Positions 21,147-31,547 of a DNA stretch of 64,000 nt are shown here, piece by piece (the stretch's first letter is position 1; each line of letters starts with the position of its first letter). A model generated the notes under the pieces. The model worked only from the letters and a program-made list of their open reading frames with translations, did not search any database and had not been told where the DNA came from. This DNA is from Lingula anatina. Its lineage: Eukaryota; Brachiopoda; Lingulata; Lingulida; Lingulidae. The stretch lies in NCBI RefSeq assembly GCF_001039355.2, contig NW_019773992.1, positions 198,482 to 262,481 on the forward strand, in the 5' to 3' direction. The translations under genes and the position numbers were made by a program.

Positions 21147-21850
21147 TATATGTACATGGCAGAGTAGTTGTGCGACTAAGTGCAACATACCTGATACCTG
21201 GTGCAAAGACATGTTTCAATGAAACTACTGCATCAGTAACAGTTTTCGCTTGAGTTTTATGAACAGTGCAGACCCATGCTAACTTAAGAGGGTATTGGTA
21301 TTGAGCCACTTTTACTGACTGATGTTCAAAAAGTTCTACATGTGGCTTACGTTTTACACTGTTTGTAGGGATATTTTCAGGTCTTACTGTTTGTTGCCTG
21401 GTATTTCCATCTATTTTGGGGTTATCAAAATGTACCAAGATGTACTGTGGTTGATTTAATGGTTTTGTGCCTTGTTCAGTCTTCACAACAGTACCCATAA
21501 CGCCATTTGAAAGTCCATCAGCAACATTAAGATTTGTTTTAAGCATAACTCTTGCATTTATAGCAATTTCTATCAATGGTCTTAATGCTAAAAATTCTTT
21601 AGCAAAAAGAACCTTTCTTTTTGTTGGTCCTGACCTTGAATTCATGATATCAGCTGCTTCTATTGTAATGATGTCAGAACAAAGTGTCTCTTACAGATCT
21701 TTGTTATGTTCATCAGCTTCTTTGTTCCAGGGGTGGAAAATATGCAGTTCTGTTGAATCTGCTGTAACTTGATCATTCACACATGTGAGAATCATTGCTT
21801 TGTCATAAGGTTTCAATCTTCTTCCATTTTCTTTATACGGAAAGCCTAAG
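21147..21850 (-). pseudogene. Helitron PIF1-like helicase, C-terminal part (copy 1)
   Basis: FPYKENGRRLKPYDKAMILT, TELHIFHPWNKEADEHNK, a stop near 21694, then [61 protein letters not shown] and [17 protein letters not shown]. Motifs V and VI of SF1B helicases (A.tvHKtQG.Tvd, YVAlSRt) are recognisable; the family Gly in HKTQG is Ala here. Walker A and B would be further upstream and are not seen. One clean frame of about 180 codons survives, so the copy is not very old. Confidence 0.85.
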
Positions 21851-22439
21851 GAAAATTAGCAAATGGTTAATCATCTTTTTGCCTCATTATTTTTGAAAGT
21901 TCATATTTTAAGAACTTCTTCATTTCTTTCGTATGATGTAAATGCAGAAGGTAAGATGTCTTGGCCTCTATGAGGATTAAACAAACAATCTATTTTTAAA
22001 ATATCTTTCTGGGTCATGGTCTTTTGACCCTTTTAAATATCTAATAACAATGGGTCTGATGCGCACACTAATAAACCATAGTTGTTTAATAAGGCAATGT
22101 CTTTACTTTAACTATCAATATCATCATTTTCACTATCTAAGATATCTTTGTTAGTTTGTTTGTTTTGCTTTGCTTTGAACTATACATTCTATAATTGTCA
22201 ACAAAATGTCCAAAGGACATAACTCAAATGTTCTGTTATTGGTCCTATTCTAATACCTTTCTAAATCAGACTTTGTCCATATTTGAACCAAAATTTTTCT
22301 CCCTACCTTGTGTTTAAAGATATTAAGAGGCAAAGACAATCTCATTGCCTCTATATCTGCTGCTGTACAGTGCATTTCTTGACTTTAAAACTTCCGTTTC
22401 ATGCCTGTGCATCCGTATAGAGCTTCCATAACACTAATC

Positions 22440-22840
22440 TCTCTGTGAGTATTACATACTATTCCTAGTGTTTCAATCTCAGTAACAGTTTCACTATTTC
22501 CTTCCATAGCTTCCTTTTGAGCAGCCCTCAAAAGTTCACCCATTCACTCTCTTTTCTTTGAGATATAGGACACTATATAGCAAATGCATGCATAAGCATC
22601 CACAATTTATTGTATATCTATGTTGCCATCCCAAGCTTCTAATAAATGTGGGTTATACTGATTAATCCAACATTCCCTTGGTTCTCGTTTTAAAACTATC
22701 ATAGCTTTTTTTTTTTTTTTTGGCTAAAATGCTCCCGGAATATTCCAGGCCCTCCTGCTAGCTCTAAACATTGATGAGCTGAAAGGGACATGTTCTTTTC
22801 ATCGATAGTGAATTTTGTCAGTTTCTCTGAAGCTTTTCTG
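22440..22840 (-). pseudogene. Helitron central region (YACxxYxVSYIxK segment)
   Basis: In broken frames the minus strand reads MSLSAHQCLELAGGPGIF, NQYNPHLLEAWDGNIDI, VDAYACICYIVSYISKKER, LLRAAQKEAMEGN and THREISVMEALYGCTGMKRK. The order W.gNmDiQ, AYAC..Y.VSYi.K, ...lLr, ...hReVS..EA.yr is the conserved stretch between the Rep and helicase parts of Helitron proteins. Stops and indels are frequent. Confidence 0.75.
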
Positions 22841-22857
22841 GCTTGTTTTCAAATGAA

Positions 22858-22898
22858 TTTTTTTTTTTCTTTTTTTTTTTTTTTGGGGGGGGGGGGCT
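22858..22898. repeat. T-run and G-run
   Basis: Homopolymer T tracts followed by G10-11 within the degenerate Helitron; indels here contribute to frame loss. Confidence 0.8.
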
Positions 22899-23399
22899 TA
22901 TCTTCATCTAATTTATGGGCTTGCATATAAAAGTTCTGGTAGATACTAGAATCTAGAAGTTTGATTTTCTTTCCTGGGTTGGGTCATCTGGTGGTGTATT
23001 TCTTACCGAGGAGTCTCCCTGTCCTGACTGCAAGCGAGTTCCTGGTCTTCCTGGCACTAGAGTTTTAGACATGGTTCTACTTCAGGATCAGCCACAGGTC
23101 TCCACCAGTTTCACAATCAATAGGACAACAAGAGATCTCCTCGGTTAAGACCCTTAATTCGTTCTGTCTCATCTGCTGGAAGTCCAGCTTTTATATATTT
23201 TATCCAAGGAAATATTTTGTATTCAGAATCTTAATTATAACTTTCTCTTAACATGTATTGTTGTCAAAACATTAATTATGCATAAGGTCCTATGTATAGG
23301 ACTATGTATTAAGGTGAATTTATATGCATGATACAACCATGTGAATGATTTTTCCTATGCATTTGCAATTTAGACTTTTTTTCAAACAATGGATCTTCT

Positions 23400-23645
23400 T
23401 CATATGGAAGGTTGCATGTAACAAACTTTTCTTTGACTTATTTTTGCAGAAGACAAAATATCTTGAAATTCTTTTATGTATTTTAAGTAAAATATGTATT
23501 GCATCATCATGGCAAATTTGGTATCTGCAGAAAACAGTCCACTTTTAACATATTGGCTTAATGCCAATTTGTGGTTGCGACTTTCTAAAAAGGTATTTTG
23601 TATTTTTCCCATTTGGGAACAAAGTTGGAAAAGATTCTACTTAGT
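23400..23645 (-). pseudogene. Helitron_like_N domain fragment
   Basis: VESFPTLFPNGKN, then (after a frame change) LALSQYVKSGLFSADTKFA, MMMQYIFYLKYIKEFQDI and SSAKISQRK. The FPTLFP.Gk...lsf.eYvk.rL...d.rF..d..yiFyl...kE motif string defines the N-terminal domain of Helitron replicases. Confidence 0.85.
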
Positions 23646-23764
23646 TGAATGAAGATTCTGGGTGTTGATTTTCTGATGGAGCAAAGCGTAATATTCTGTC
23701 TTTGTACTTATCTTTCCTTTTTTTCGTTTTTCTTTGTTCTCTCTTCTGCACATCGTCATAATAT

Positions 23765-24165
23765 CGATTGGATATCAATAAAGATTGGAGTTCAAAAGGA
23801 AACAAATCAGAAGTTCTAACAGAACAAGGCATCACTTCAGAAGCACTACTGTTTCTCAGATTCAAAGAAACTGTCAGTTCTCTGAAGTTATGTACAAGAG
23901 CAGCTTGTGTATTCAATTCCAAAACTACAGTTTTCTCATTTGGATCTCCAAGCCCATTGCTGTTTTTGGCTATGGGAATCAAGGATGACATGCAGTGTCT
24001 ATATCGCTTGTATCCCACTCCCTCACATTTTTCACCTCATTATACACAAGTGCCATTAATTCCATACAGGTGCATTGTGAGCCAGCAGTTCCTTCTATAA
24101 ATATGCCACTGTCTTGATGGATCCTGCCTTGGACAATAAACTACCATCTGGACCTAGTGACCATT
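23765..24165 (-). pseudogene. Cysteine-protease-like (C76/OTU-type) domain, internally deleted (copy A)
   Basis: GRIHQ, then GSQCTCMELMALVYNEVKN with the presumptive catalytic Cys, jumps at DIDTACHP straight to SSLIPIAKNSNGLGDPNEK, then LVHNFRELTVSLNLRNSS and MPCSVRTSDLFPFELQSLL. The middle block (LLINELPSRVEYNETTYV...) present in other copies is missing. The same junction occurs in copy F (32285-32690). In related proteins the His lies in a DSHS(R/Q)N motif, which is damaged here. Family name is from recall of herpesvirus-tegument-like (peptidase C76) domains in Helitron proteins; moderate certainty. Confidence 0.6.
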
Positions 24166-24283
24166 AAAACATCTATGTCATTTAAACATTTAAGCACACA
24201 GTAAAACGAGAGTCCATTACATGACACTGATTAAATTCGACTCAGTAAACAAAATGCTAAAACTCACCTGTCTTGTTTTTATC

Positions 24284-24693
24284 TTACTGGTCCACTTCTT
24301 GCATCTCTTCTGGTAAAGCGACCTGTTATATAAAAACATACTGGTTATTAGTCTATCGAAGCTTTTAAATCGTCAATATAAGATGCTAGTCTTTACCACC
24401 TCATTTTTACCCTACGTTTGCCTTTTAACTAGTGGATAAATATTTCTGCTTACCTCTACCACTTCGTACTCTTCAAATTCAAGGACCCCGAAGTCCTCCA
24501 CAGTCTCTTCATCCTGTAAATATATGTAAAGGTAAAATATAAAATGTAAAGAGACAACCGATCTTTGTTACTGCATACTAAATGATCTAAACGTACATAC
24601 GATGATTAATAAAAGTTTGGTGTAACCCTACCTGTTATTTCACAATTTTCTTAAGTATAAAAATATGTTACTCACCTCCAACCTAAAAGCCAT
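24284..24693 (-). CDS. Small three-exon ORF of 38 codons, function unknown (copy 1)
   Basis: Exon 1 ATG at 24693-24691 encodes MAFRLE, then donor GGAG|GTGAG. Exon 2 (24513-24454) runs from acceptor TTTACAG|G to donor AGAG|GTAAGC and encodes DEETVEDFGVLEFEEYEVVE. Exon 3 (24322-) begins after ATAACAG| and reads VALPEEMQEVDQ then TAA. All junctions are phase 0. The product would be very acidic. A TATA box lies about 110 bp upstream. A second copy at 27080-27331 retains MAFRLE, both splice sites and a diverged exon 2. Another donor (GACAG|GTGAGT near 24265) follows the stop, so the true transcript may be longer and use another frame. Belongs to the surrounding repeat. Confidence 0.4.
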
Positions 24694-24800
24694 TGTCGTC
24701 CCGTCGTCCAGGACAATTTTGAGGATTATTTTGTTACAGTCGTTACACTGTCACACCTATAACCGTCCCATTTTTGATGAAACAGCGACCAACGGACAGG

Positions 24801-24810
24801 GTTTTTTATA
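24801..24810 (-). promoter_or_regulatory. TATA box upstream of the small three-exon ORF
   Basis: TATAAAAAAC on the minus strand about 110 bases 5' of the MAFRLE start. The equivalent region of the second copy (around 27440) reads CATAAAAACTCC and has lost the first T. Confidence 0.45.
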
Positions 24811-24884
24811 CACATTCTGTTTCTTACAGTGCGACATGTGCAGAAGTGTATCAATTGTACATTTATCTGGAATCTTGTTTTCCT

Positions 24885-25067
24885 TTAATCTTTCTCATTA
24901 AAATTCTGAACCCTGTTGCTCGGCAATCTCCTATGTCGTTTTGTTAAGTAAACTCGTAGCTCTGAAAAGTACGGCAAATTAGCAAGTGGTTGATCATCTT
25001 TTTGTCTCATTATTATTGAATGTTCATGTTGTAAGAACTTCAGACTTAATCTGTCCCGAGTGCTCAT
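24885..25067 (-). pseudogene. Helitron-associated fragment (EHSIIMRQKDDQPLANLP)
   Basis: MSTRDRLSLKFLQHEHSIIM RQKDDQPLANLP is repeated in degenerate form at 21950-21855 (ELSKIMRQKDD*PFANFP), directly before the helicase tail of copy 1. So this is another piece of the same element. Confidence 0.5.
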
Positions 25068-25261
25068 GGTGGACCTTTTCCCGTATATTTCCCTCCTGTT
25101 AGGATCTGATTTCTCAGCGTTCAGCTGCCCCCTTCACTACTTTCCTGTAAAGACAAAATAGATATTCAATAATCCATTACTTTCTAATCAAATAAACTTT
25201 CATTGGAGATGATGCACATGGTTTGCCATATCCAGGCACATTATTGCACACACTTACACTT

Positions 25262-26030
25262 AGAAATTGGTGTTCATTTTCCAAGCGAAGCTTTGGACCG
25301 TGTTCAGGGTGTTCGTGTTTAAACAACAGGCACTCAATATCAAATGTAGCTCTGTATGGCTAGTATCGGTCTTATGCACCACAGCAAACAATCTTCGAAC
25401 AACTCCGAGACAAAGGCATTGTTGTTCCAGAGGAAGACCGAGGGTGACGGCTTCATCAGTTTTATCAAAACTTAAAAGTTGCAGACCTGATAATTTAGTC
25501 GTGTGACTAAGTGCAACATACCTGATACCTGGTGCAAAAACATGTTTCAATGAAACTACTGCATCAGTAACAGTTTTCGCTTGAGTTTTATGAACAGTGC
25601 AGACCCATGCTAACTTAAGAGGGTATTGGTATCAAGCCACTTTTACTGACTGATGTTCAATAAGTTCTACATGTGGCTTAAGTTTTACACTGTTTGTAGG
25701 TATATTTTCAGGTCTTACTGTTTGTTGCCTGGTATTTGTATCTATTTTGGGGTTATCAAAATGTACCCAGATGTACTGTGGGTTGATTTAATGGTTTTGT
25801 GCGATGTTCAATCTTCACAACAGTATCCATAATGCCATTTGAAAGTCCTTCACCAACATTAAGATTTGTTTTAAGCATAACACTTGCATTTATAGCAATT
25901 TCTATCAATGGTTTTAATGCTAAAAATTCTTTAGCATAAAGAACCTTCTTTCTTTTTGTTTGTCCTGACCTTAAATTCATGATATCAGCTGCTTCTATTG
26001 TAATGATGTCAGAACAAAGTGTCTCTTACA
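25262..26030 (-). pseudogene. Helitron PIF1-like helicase, C-terminal part (copy 2)
   Basis: NLRSGQTKRKKVLYAKEFLA, IEIAINASVMLKTNLNVGEG, LSNGIMDTVVKIEHRTKPLN, then after a frame change the HKTQ region, [20 protein letters not shown] and [13 protein letters not shown]. It is collinear with copy 1 and extends further 3' ([10 protein letters not shown] is the usual helicase end). The SRTT Arg of motif VI is His here. Indels near 25780 and 25650. Confidence 0.8.
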
Positions 26031-26049
26031 GATCTTTGTTATGTTCGTC

Positions 26050-26825
26050 AACTTCTTTTTTCCCCCGGGGAAAATATACATTTAGCAATTTCTGTCAATG
26101 GTTTTAATGCTAAAAATTCTTTAGCAAAAGGAATCTTCTTTTCCAAAATTCTTGAAGCATGCTTTTGGAGTGTACTCGGAGTGTACCGGCTCATGATGGC
26201 GTTTCTCAAAAGGTAGTGCATCACTTCAAAAGCACTACTGTTTCTGAGATTCAAAGAAACTAAGTTCTCTAAAGTAATGTATAAGAGCAACTTGTCTTTT
26301 TAATTCCAAAACTGCAGCTTTCTAATTTGGATCTCCAAGCCCATTGCTATTTTGGCTATGGAAATCAAGGATGAAATGTCTTCCATCATGCATTTAGAAC
26401 GCCATAGTCGCAAAACACAAGTCTTCAGAGCCCATTAAGCCAAAAAAAAAAAAATAAAATAAAATTCCAGGTTGTGTATAAGTAGAGTCTATTGCATTTT
26501 CTAAAGTGTAAAAAGATGGTTGTGATTCCAGTAAATTTAGTGATCCATCAAAATATTCTTGAGTATTAATAACATAAGTAGTTTCATTGTATTCAACTCT
26601 TGACGGCAACTCATTTATGAGCAAAAATGTTGGGTTTCCTTTATTCCATGATAGACATCATCACCAGCATAGAGAACGGTGTCTATATTGCTTGTATCCC
26701 ACTCCCACACATTTTTCACCTCATTATACACAAGTGTCACTAATGCCATACAGGTGCATTGTGAGCCAGCAGTGCCATCTATAAATATGCCACTGCCTTG
26801 ATGGATCCTGCCTTGGACAACAGAC
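26050..26825 (-). pseudogene. Cysteine-protease-like domain, copy B
   Basis: Contains GSQCTCMALVTLVYNEVKN, the tail of an AGDDVYHGIKE segment, then LLINELPSRVEYNETTYVIN, TQEYFDGSLNLLESQPSFYT, LENAIDSTYTQP, a GLMGSEDLCFATMAF segment and, near 26300-26350, DFHSQNSNGLGDPN. Stops and an A-run break the frame. Downstream the protease C-terminus (NLRNSSAFEV) is fused to a helicase scrap (EFLALKPLTEIA) at about 26090-26160. Confidence 0.6.
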
Positions 26826-26828
26826 TAC

Positions 26829-27010
26829 CATCTGGCAGCTTGATATATGGTTGGGAGTGTCTCTCAGAGTACCCTTGCAGAATTCTTTTTTTCACATTGA
26901 TCTTGCTAGGGTGTACATTTTGTGCAGCCCTTTCTCTTGATTCACCATTTTACTTTGAAAGGTAACTCTGTTCTCTACTGTGTCTGGCATCTTTAATATC
27001 TGGTCGGAAG
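26829..27010 (-). repeat. Repeat module with protease N-terminus (MVNQEKGLHK), copy 1
   Basis: The stretch from CTGGCAGCTTGATATATGG to TGTGTCTGGCATCTTT recurs at 29790-29960 and 34425-34590 with few mismatches. On the minus strand it carries an ATG reading MVNQEKGLHKMYTLARSM, equivalent to the MVHQRKRLKQ start at 28098. Confidence 0.75.
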
Positions 27011-27079
27011 CATTTTTCAGAGTCGTTGCTGAACTCTTTATTTTTCACATCGATCTTTTACGGTGTGCATTCTTTTACA

Positions 27080-27340
27080 GTGTGCATTTACCTCTGTCAC
27101 TTCGTAATCTTCCATTTCAAGAACCCCTAAGCCCTCGACAGCCTCTTTGTCCTATAAATATCTGTAAAGGTAAAATGTATAATGTACAAAGACAACCGAT
27201 CTTCGTTACTACATACTAAACAATCTAAACGTACATACGATGATTAATTAAAGTTTGGTGTAACCCTACCTGTTATTTCACAATTTTCTTAAGTATAAAA
27301 ATATGTTACTCACCTCTAACCTAAAAGCCATTGTCGTCCC
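27080..27340 (-). pseudogene. Small multi-exon ORF, copy 2
   Basis: MAFRLE with donor GAG|GTGAG (ATG 27331-27329) and an exon encoding DKEAVEGLGVLEMEDYEVTE, paralogous to 24284-24693. Homology extends through the intron and 5' flank (27180-27540 against 24540-24900). The third exon was not found. Confidence 0.5.
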
Positions 27341-27510
27341 ATCATTAGGACGATTTTTATTATCATTTTGAAAACAGTCATCGCACTGTAAAATGTATAA
27401 TCGTGCCATTTTTGATTAAACAGCGACTGATGGATGGAGTTTTTATGCACATTTTGTGCACGTCTTCTTTCTTACAATGCAACATGTGCACAAGTGTATC
27501 AATTGTACAT

Positions 27511-27720
27511 TTATCTGGAATCTTGCTTTCCTTTAATCTTCATCATTAACATTCTCATTAAACCGCGGTGTAGCATGCTAATGCCATCCTTAAAGATGTC
27601 TATATCCCTTTCTTTGTAAAAGGTGACCATTTTTGCCACCGCTTCCAATATCGGTTCAGCATCTTTGTTTTTGTACCAGATGAGGAAATCTCGCATTGTG
27701 TGCATCCCGTTTTCAACCTA
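27511..27720 (-). pseudogene. Repetitive-element ORF fragment with FKDGIS motif
   Basis: MHTMRDFLIWYKNKDAEPIL, then KMVTFYKERDIDIFKDGIS before a frame change. I recognise this as a frequent repetitive ORF type in invertebrates (MxTxRDFLxWYNNxDVxPFxEA...FKDGISVPGLT), possibly from a DNA polymerase-like element gene. The exact family is not assigned. Confidence 0.4.
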
Positions 27721-27814
27721 CGCGCATTGGCACTGCACGTAATCTTCCTTCAGGTAAAACATTTTCATGGCTTCAAGATATTAATGTCCACTAATTTCAT
27801 TAAATAATTTCTAA

Positions 27815-28098
27815 GATGTGATCACCAGCATAGAGAATGATGTCTATATTGCTTGCATCCCACTCCCTCACATTTTTCACCTCATTATACACAAGTGCCA
27901 TAAATGCCATACAAGTGCATTGTGAGCCAGCAGTGCCATCTATAATATGCCACTGCCTTGATGGATCCTGCCTTGGACAACAGAGTGTACTCTGTCATTG
28001 TCAGAGTCGCTCGTTTCGTTGTCATCACTAATAATAATGAAAGACTCTGGACAGTTTGAGATGGATTTTTGTTTAAGCCTTTTTCTTTGATGCACCAT
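27815..28098 (-). pseudogene. Protease protein N-terminus with SUMO-interaction-like motif, then protease start (copy C)
   Basis: ATG at 28098-28096 opens MVHQRKRLKQKSISNCPESF IIISDDNETSDSDND and continues without a break into RVHS then VVQGRIHQGSG, the start of the protease-like domain. FIIISDD followed by acidic/Ser residues fits a SUMO-interaction motif (hydrophobic core plus acidic flank). This copy shows the SIM-like segment and the protease domain belong to one reading frame. Beyond IHQGSG the frame is lost by a one-base deletion, and the Cys region appears only in degenerate form. Confidence 0.5.
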
Positions 28099-28214
28099 TT
28101 TGCTTTCAAAGGTAACTCTGCTCTATATTTCTTCTGGCAGCTTTAACTTATGGCTCTACACAACTTTTATACTAGTTCCTTTTTTCATTTTTCTTTGTTC
28201 TCTTTTCTGCATAT

Positions 28215-28920
28215 TTTCATAATATCTCTACTTTTCAAAATAAGATTAGAGTTCAAAAGGAAACAAATCAGTAGAGGTTTTAACAGAACAAGGCATCACT
28301 TCAAAAGCACTACTGTTTCTGAGATTCAAAGAAACTGTCAGTTCTCTCAATTAATGTACAAGAGCAGCTTGTGTATTCAATTCCAAAACTGTAGCTTTCT
28401 TGTTTGGATCTCCAAGCCCATTGCTCTTTTGGCTATGGGAATCAAGGATGATATGCCTTCCATCATGCATTTAGAGCGCCATAGTCACAAAACACAAGTC
28501 TTCAGAGCCCATTAAGCCAAAAAAAAAAAAAAAAAAAAGAAAAATTGCCAGGTTGTGTATAAGCAGTGTCTATTGCATTTTCTAAAGTATAAAAAAATGG
28601 TTGTGATTCCAGTAAATTTAGTGATCCATCAAAATATTCTTGAGTATTAATAACATAAGTAGTTTCATTGTTTTCAACTCTTGATGGCAACTCATTTATG
28701 AGCAAAAATGTTCGGTTTCCTTTCTTCCATGATAGACATCATCACCAGCATAGAGAACGGTGTCTATATCGCTTGTATCCCGCTCCCTCACATTTTTCAC
28801 CTCATTATACACAAATGCTATTAATGCCATACATGTGCATTGTGATCCAGCAGTATCATCTATGAATATGTCGCTGCCTTGATGGATCCTGCCTTGGACA
28901 ACAGACATAATGGAATATCT
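28215..28920 (-). pseudogene. Cysteine-protease-like domain, copy D
   Basis: The most complete copy: MSVVQGRIHQGSDIFIDD, TAGSQCTCMALIAFVYNEVK, DIDTVLYAGDDVYHGRKETE, LLINELPSRVENNETTYVIN, TQEYFDGSLNLLESQPFFYT, LENAIDTAYTQP, an A-run, then (28440-28240) the DSHSQ.SNGL.DPN-type block and C-terminus, with breaks. Cys of GSQCTC is kept. The C-terminal part is in other frames. Confidence 0.65.
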
Positions 28921-29720
28921 GGAACCACACAGATTTCTCATACTTTCTCTTTCCTGCCAAAAAAACTGTGTAGGGCTAAGCAACCCCTTTCTTAGCATTT
29001 TCTGTTTTTTTGTTCTTTCACAATTGATTAAGGAAAAAAAGTAATCAAAACTTTACAAGAAATTTTTAATGTTCTTCATTTCACAAGACATATATTTTCC
29101 AAATGCTCTACTCTTACTTTCCATGGCACCTAAGACACACCTACACATAACAACCTTCAAATTACACCAAAGCTAAAGTATTCCATATAAATGCAGTTTT
29201 ACTTATTATCCACACACTTTAAATAAAAATTTGATCACATAATTTTTACTCTAGCAACTGTATTCTGGCAGCTTTGATATCTGGTTGGGAGCGTTTCTCA
29301 GAGTCTTGTTGCTGAAAAATATTTTTTTTAATTTTTTCACATTGATTTTCTATGGTATGATTCTGTGCAGCCTTTTTCTTTGATCTACAATTTGACTTTG
29401 TCTGCTTTCTACTTTGTCATTATGAAAAAAAAAATTGCCAGGTTGTGTATAAGCAGTGTCTATTGCATTTTCTAAAGTGTAAAAAGGTGGTTGTGATTCC
29501 AGTAAATTTAGTGATCCATCAGAAGATTAATAACATAAGTAGTTTCATTGTATTCAGTTCTTGATGGCAACTCATTTATGAGCAAAAATGTTCAGTCTCC
29601 TCTATTCCATGATTGACATCATCACCAGCATAGAGAACGGTGTCTACATTGCTTGCATCCCACTCCCTCACATTTTTCACCTCATTATACACAAGTGTCA
29701 TTAATGCCATACACATGCAT
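28735..29720 (-). repeat. About 1 kb direct repeat, copy 1
   Basis: This block (protease 5' part, AT-rich linker with TTCTTTCACAATTGATTAAG and TTATCCACACACTTTAAATA, then protease middle and 5' part) recurs at 32520-33510 in the same orientation with modest divergence. The spacing between copies is about 3.8 kb. Confidence 0.75.
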
Positions 29721-29960
29721 TGTGAGCCAACAGTACCATCTATAAATATGTTGCTGCCTTGATGGATCCTGCCCTGGAAAATAGACTACCATCTGGCAGC
29801 TTGATATATGGTTGGGAGTGTCTCTCAGAGTATCTTTGCAGAATTCTTTTTTTCACATTGATCTTGCTAGGGTGTGCGTTTTGTGCAGCCCTTTCTCTTG
29901 ATTCACCATTTTACTTTGAAAGGTAACTCTGTTCTCTATTGTGTCTGGCATCTTTGATAT
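29425..29960 (-). pseudogene. Cysteine-protease-like domain, copy E, plus N-terminal module
   Basis: Degenerate LLINELPSR...ETTYVI..., ESQPPFYTLENAIDTAY, CTCMALMTLVYNEVKNVRE and GRIHQGS pieces in several frames, followed by the 26829-type module (29790-29960). Confidence 0.55.
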
Positions 29961-30150
29961 ATGATGGTCTGGGGGATGTCTCCGACCGTATGCTGGGGAT
30001 ATGTTGCTCCACTCAACAAACTCACAACTTTGATTCTATACAGGTTTATTTCTGCCAGAGTAAAAGTACAGAGGAGCCTTAAACCTTACAATGTGAACGA
30101 CAACCTTCCTGTTCCAGAGCTAACCCTGTACTGACTTCTACATCACACTG

Positions 30151-30960
30151 TTATATGAACTGAAAGTGGCCATGATGGGCGACAAACGCAGTTTTGTGTC
30201 GAGTCTCTTCATCTGAGGGTAGCTGCCAGGTGAAAAGGACCAGTGAACTGAAATACTTAGCCTGAAATTCAGAAAGAACGTCAAGTATGTCTGACAGTCT
30301 GGGTAAGGGAAAGTGCATAGGTTTTGTCACTTTGTTAAGTCGTCTGTAATCTATCGCAAATCTCGTGGACCCATCTTTCTTTTTGACCAACACTACCGGA
30401 CTTGCCCACTCACTATCAGACTCTTCAATAATGTTATTTGCTAACATTTCGTCAGTCTGTCGTTCAACTTCAATTTTCTGTGCAGGGATCTGTCTCTAGT
30501 GTCGTTTACGTTGGGGAGGGGCATCTCCTGTATCAAGCTCAGATAATTTTGAAGCAGAAATACCTCTATATTTTCCAATCAAAGCTAACAACTGTTGTTT
30601 CTGAATGTCCGTCAAGTCAGCGTCACTAAGGTCAACTCCTTTTTCTTGGCCAATTTTTACAAATTGAGGGTCTGCTTTAAGACTATCAGACGGAGATGCT
30701 TCTGTTGAGATCACCGAATGCACATTAACTGGATTACTGAATGGGATCAGATTTTTGTCATCAATGGGATATGCTTTAGCTAAAATTTTGTCCTGAGGTA
30801 CAAATATAGGCCATTAGTTGTTTTGACCACACATCTAGCAACAAAGATGTCATCATCAGTTGATTCTAACAGTAAATTTTGAATTTTTGATTTGTTTGCA
30901 CTTGAAACTTTGATGGGAACTAAGGATTCTTGTCTGGGATTTACTATGACACGTTCTTTT
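30151..30960 (-). pseudogene. Ty3/Gypsy pol fragment (end of protease region and start of reverse transcriptase)
   Basis: In one frame: SLVPIKVSSANKSKIQNLLL, DSLKADPQFVKIGQEKGVD, LLALIGKYRGISASKLSELD, TGDAPPQRKRH, a TAG stop, then MLANNIIEESDSEWASPVVL, VKKKDGSTRFAIDYRRLNKV and TAFVAHHGHFQF. This is the classic Gypsy linker and first RT blocks (I..S.SPWASPVVLVKKKDG). It ends before the catalytic YxDD box. The stop at about 30496 and a change in the ...LD(L)ASGYWQ region show it is dead. No LTRs were identified. Confidence 0.85.
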
Positions 30961-31279
30961 GCTCATGCTAGACCAGTATAATCTGCTTTGTTTGTCTCTA
31001 TCATCTCATCATTTTCAAAGGTAATAATTTCATTTTTAACATCAAGACTTCAGCCTATTCAAATAATTAATGTATAATTTGGGTTTGAGCGTTTATCTTA
31101 AAGTGATCAATATATATATGGTGTCCTCTAGTTTATAAAATGAGTCAGCCATTTCTCTACATCTTCATCTTCCTCTTTCATTTCCTCTAAATTTTCCTGG
31201 AGCTAACCCTAGATCTGAGGACATTGTTATTTTCTTGTTTTTCTTTTTCAGTTGTTAATAAACTGTTCATCTGGCGATC

Positions 31280-31450
31280 ATGGACGTTCAGCATATTCTG
31301 CTTCTTCTTCGCTGAGGTCAATGATGATTGGAGACTCTGAGTGTACTCTGTCTTTGTTGGATTCACTTGTTTAGACGTCATCGCTAATAATAATGGGAGA
31401 CTCTGGATGGTTTGAGATGGATTTTTGTTCAACGATGAATGGCCCTTCAA
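31280..31450 (-). pseudogene. Paired SUMO-interaction-like acidic motifs (copy 2 of the protease N-terminus)
   Basis: One frame reads SISNHPESPIIISDDV, a TAA stop, then NKDRVHSESPIIIDLSEEEA. Both IIISDD and IIIDLSEEE fit the SIM consensus. Homologous to 27985-28098 but with the motif duplicated and no protease following. Confidence 0.45.
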
Positions 31451-31547
31451 ACTTGAAGATTTTTAAAATTTGTTGTTGCCATTGTTGGAATTGGTTTGGC
31501 CTCTTTCAAAAAAAAAAAAAATGGTGACTTTTGTTCGACAACTTGGT

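Larger units (their letters stand above)
21052..24165 (-). mobile_element. Helitron-like element, degenerate copy 1 (protease-like, Rep N-terminal, helicase order)
   Basis: Read on the minus strand from 24165 down, pieces appear in one direction: cysteine-protease-like domain (24165-23765), Helitron N-terminal domain (23645-23400), the central YACICYIVSYISKKER segment (about 22640-22540) and the PIF1-type helicase tail (21850-21147). Frames are broken by stops, indels and A/T runs. The HUH nuclease part expected between 23400 and 22840 is not visible, so an internal deletion is likely. Ends (5' TC, 3' hairpin-CTRR) were not identified. Confidence 0.75.

Noticed and set aside
29960-30150. Possible LTR next to the Gypsy fragment
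   Set aside because: No second copy, no TG...CA borders or primer-binding site that I could confirm.
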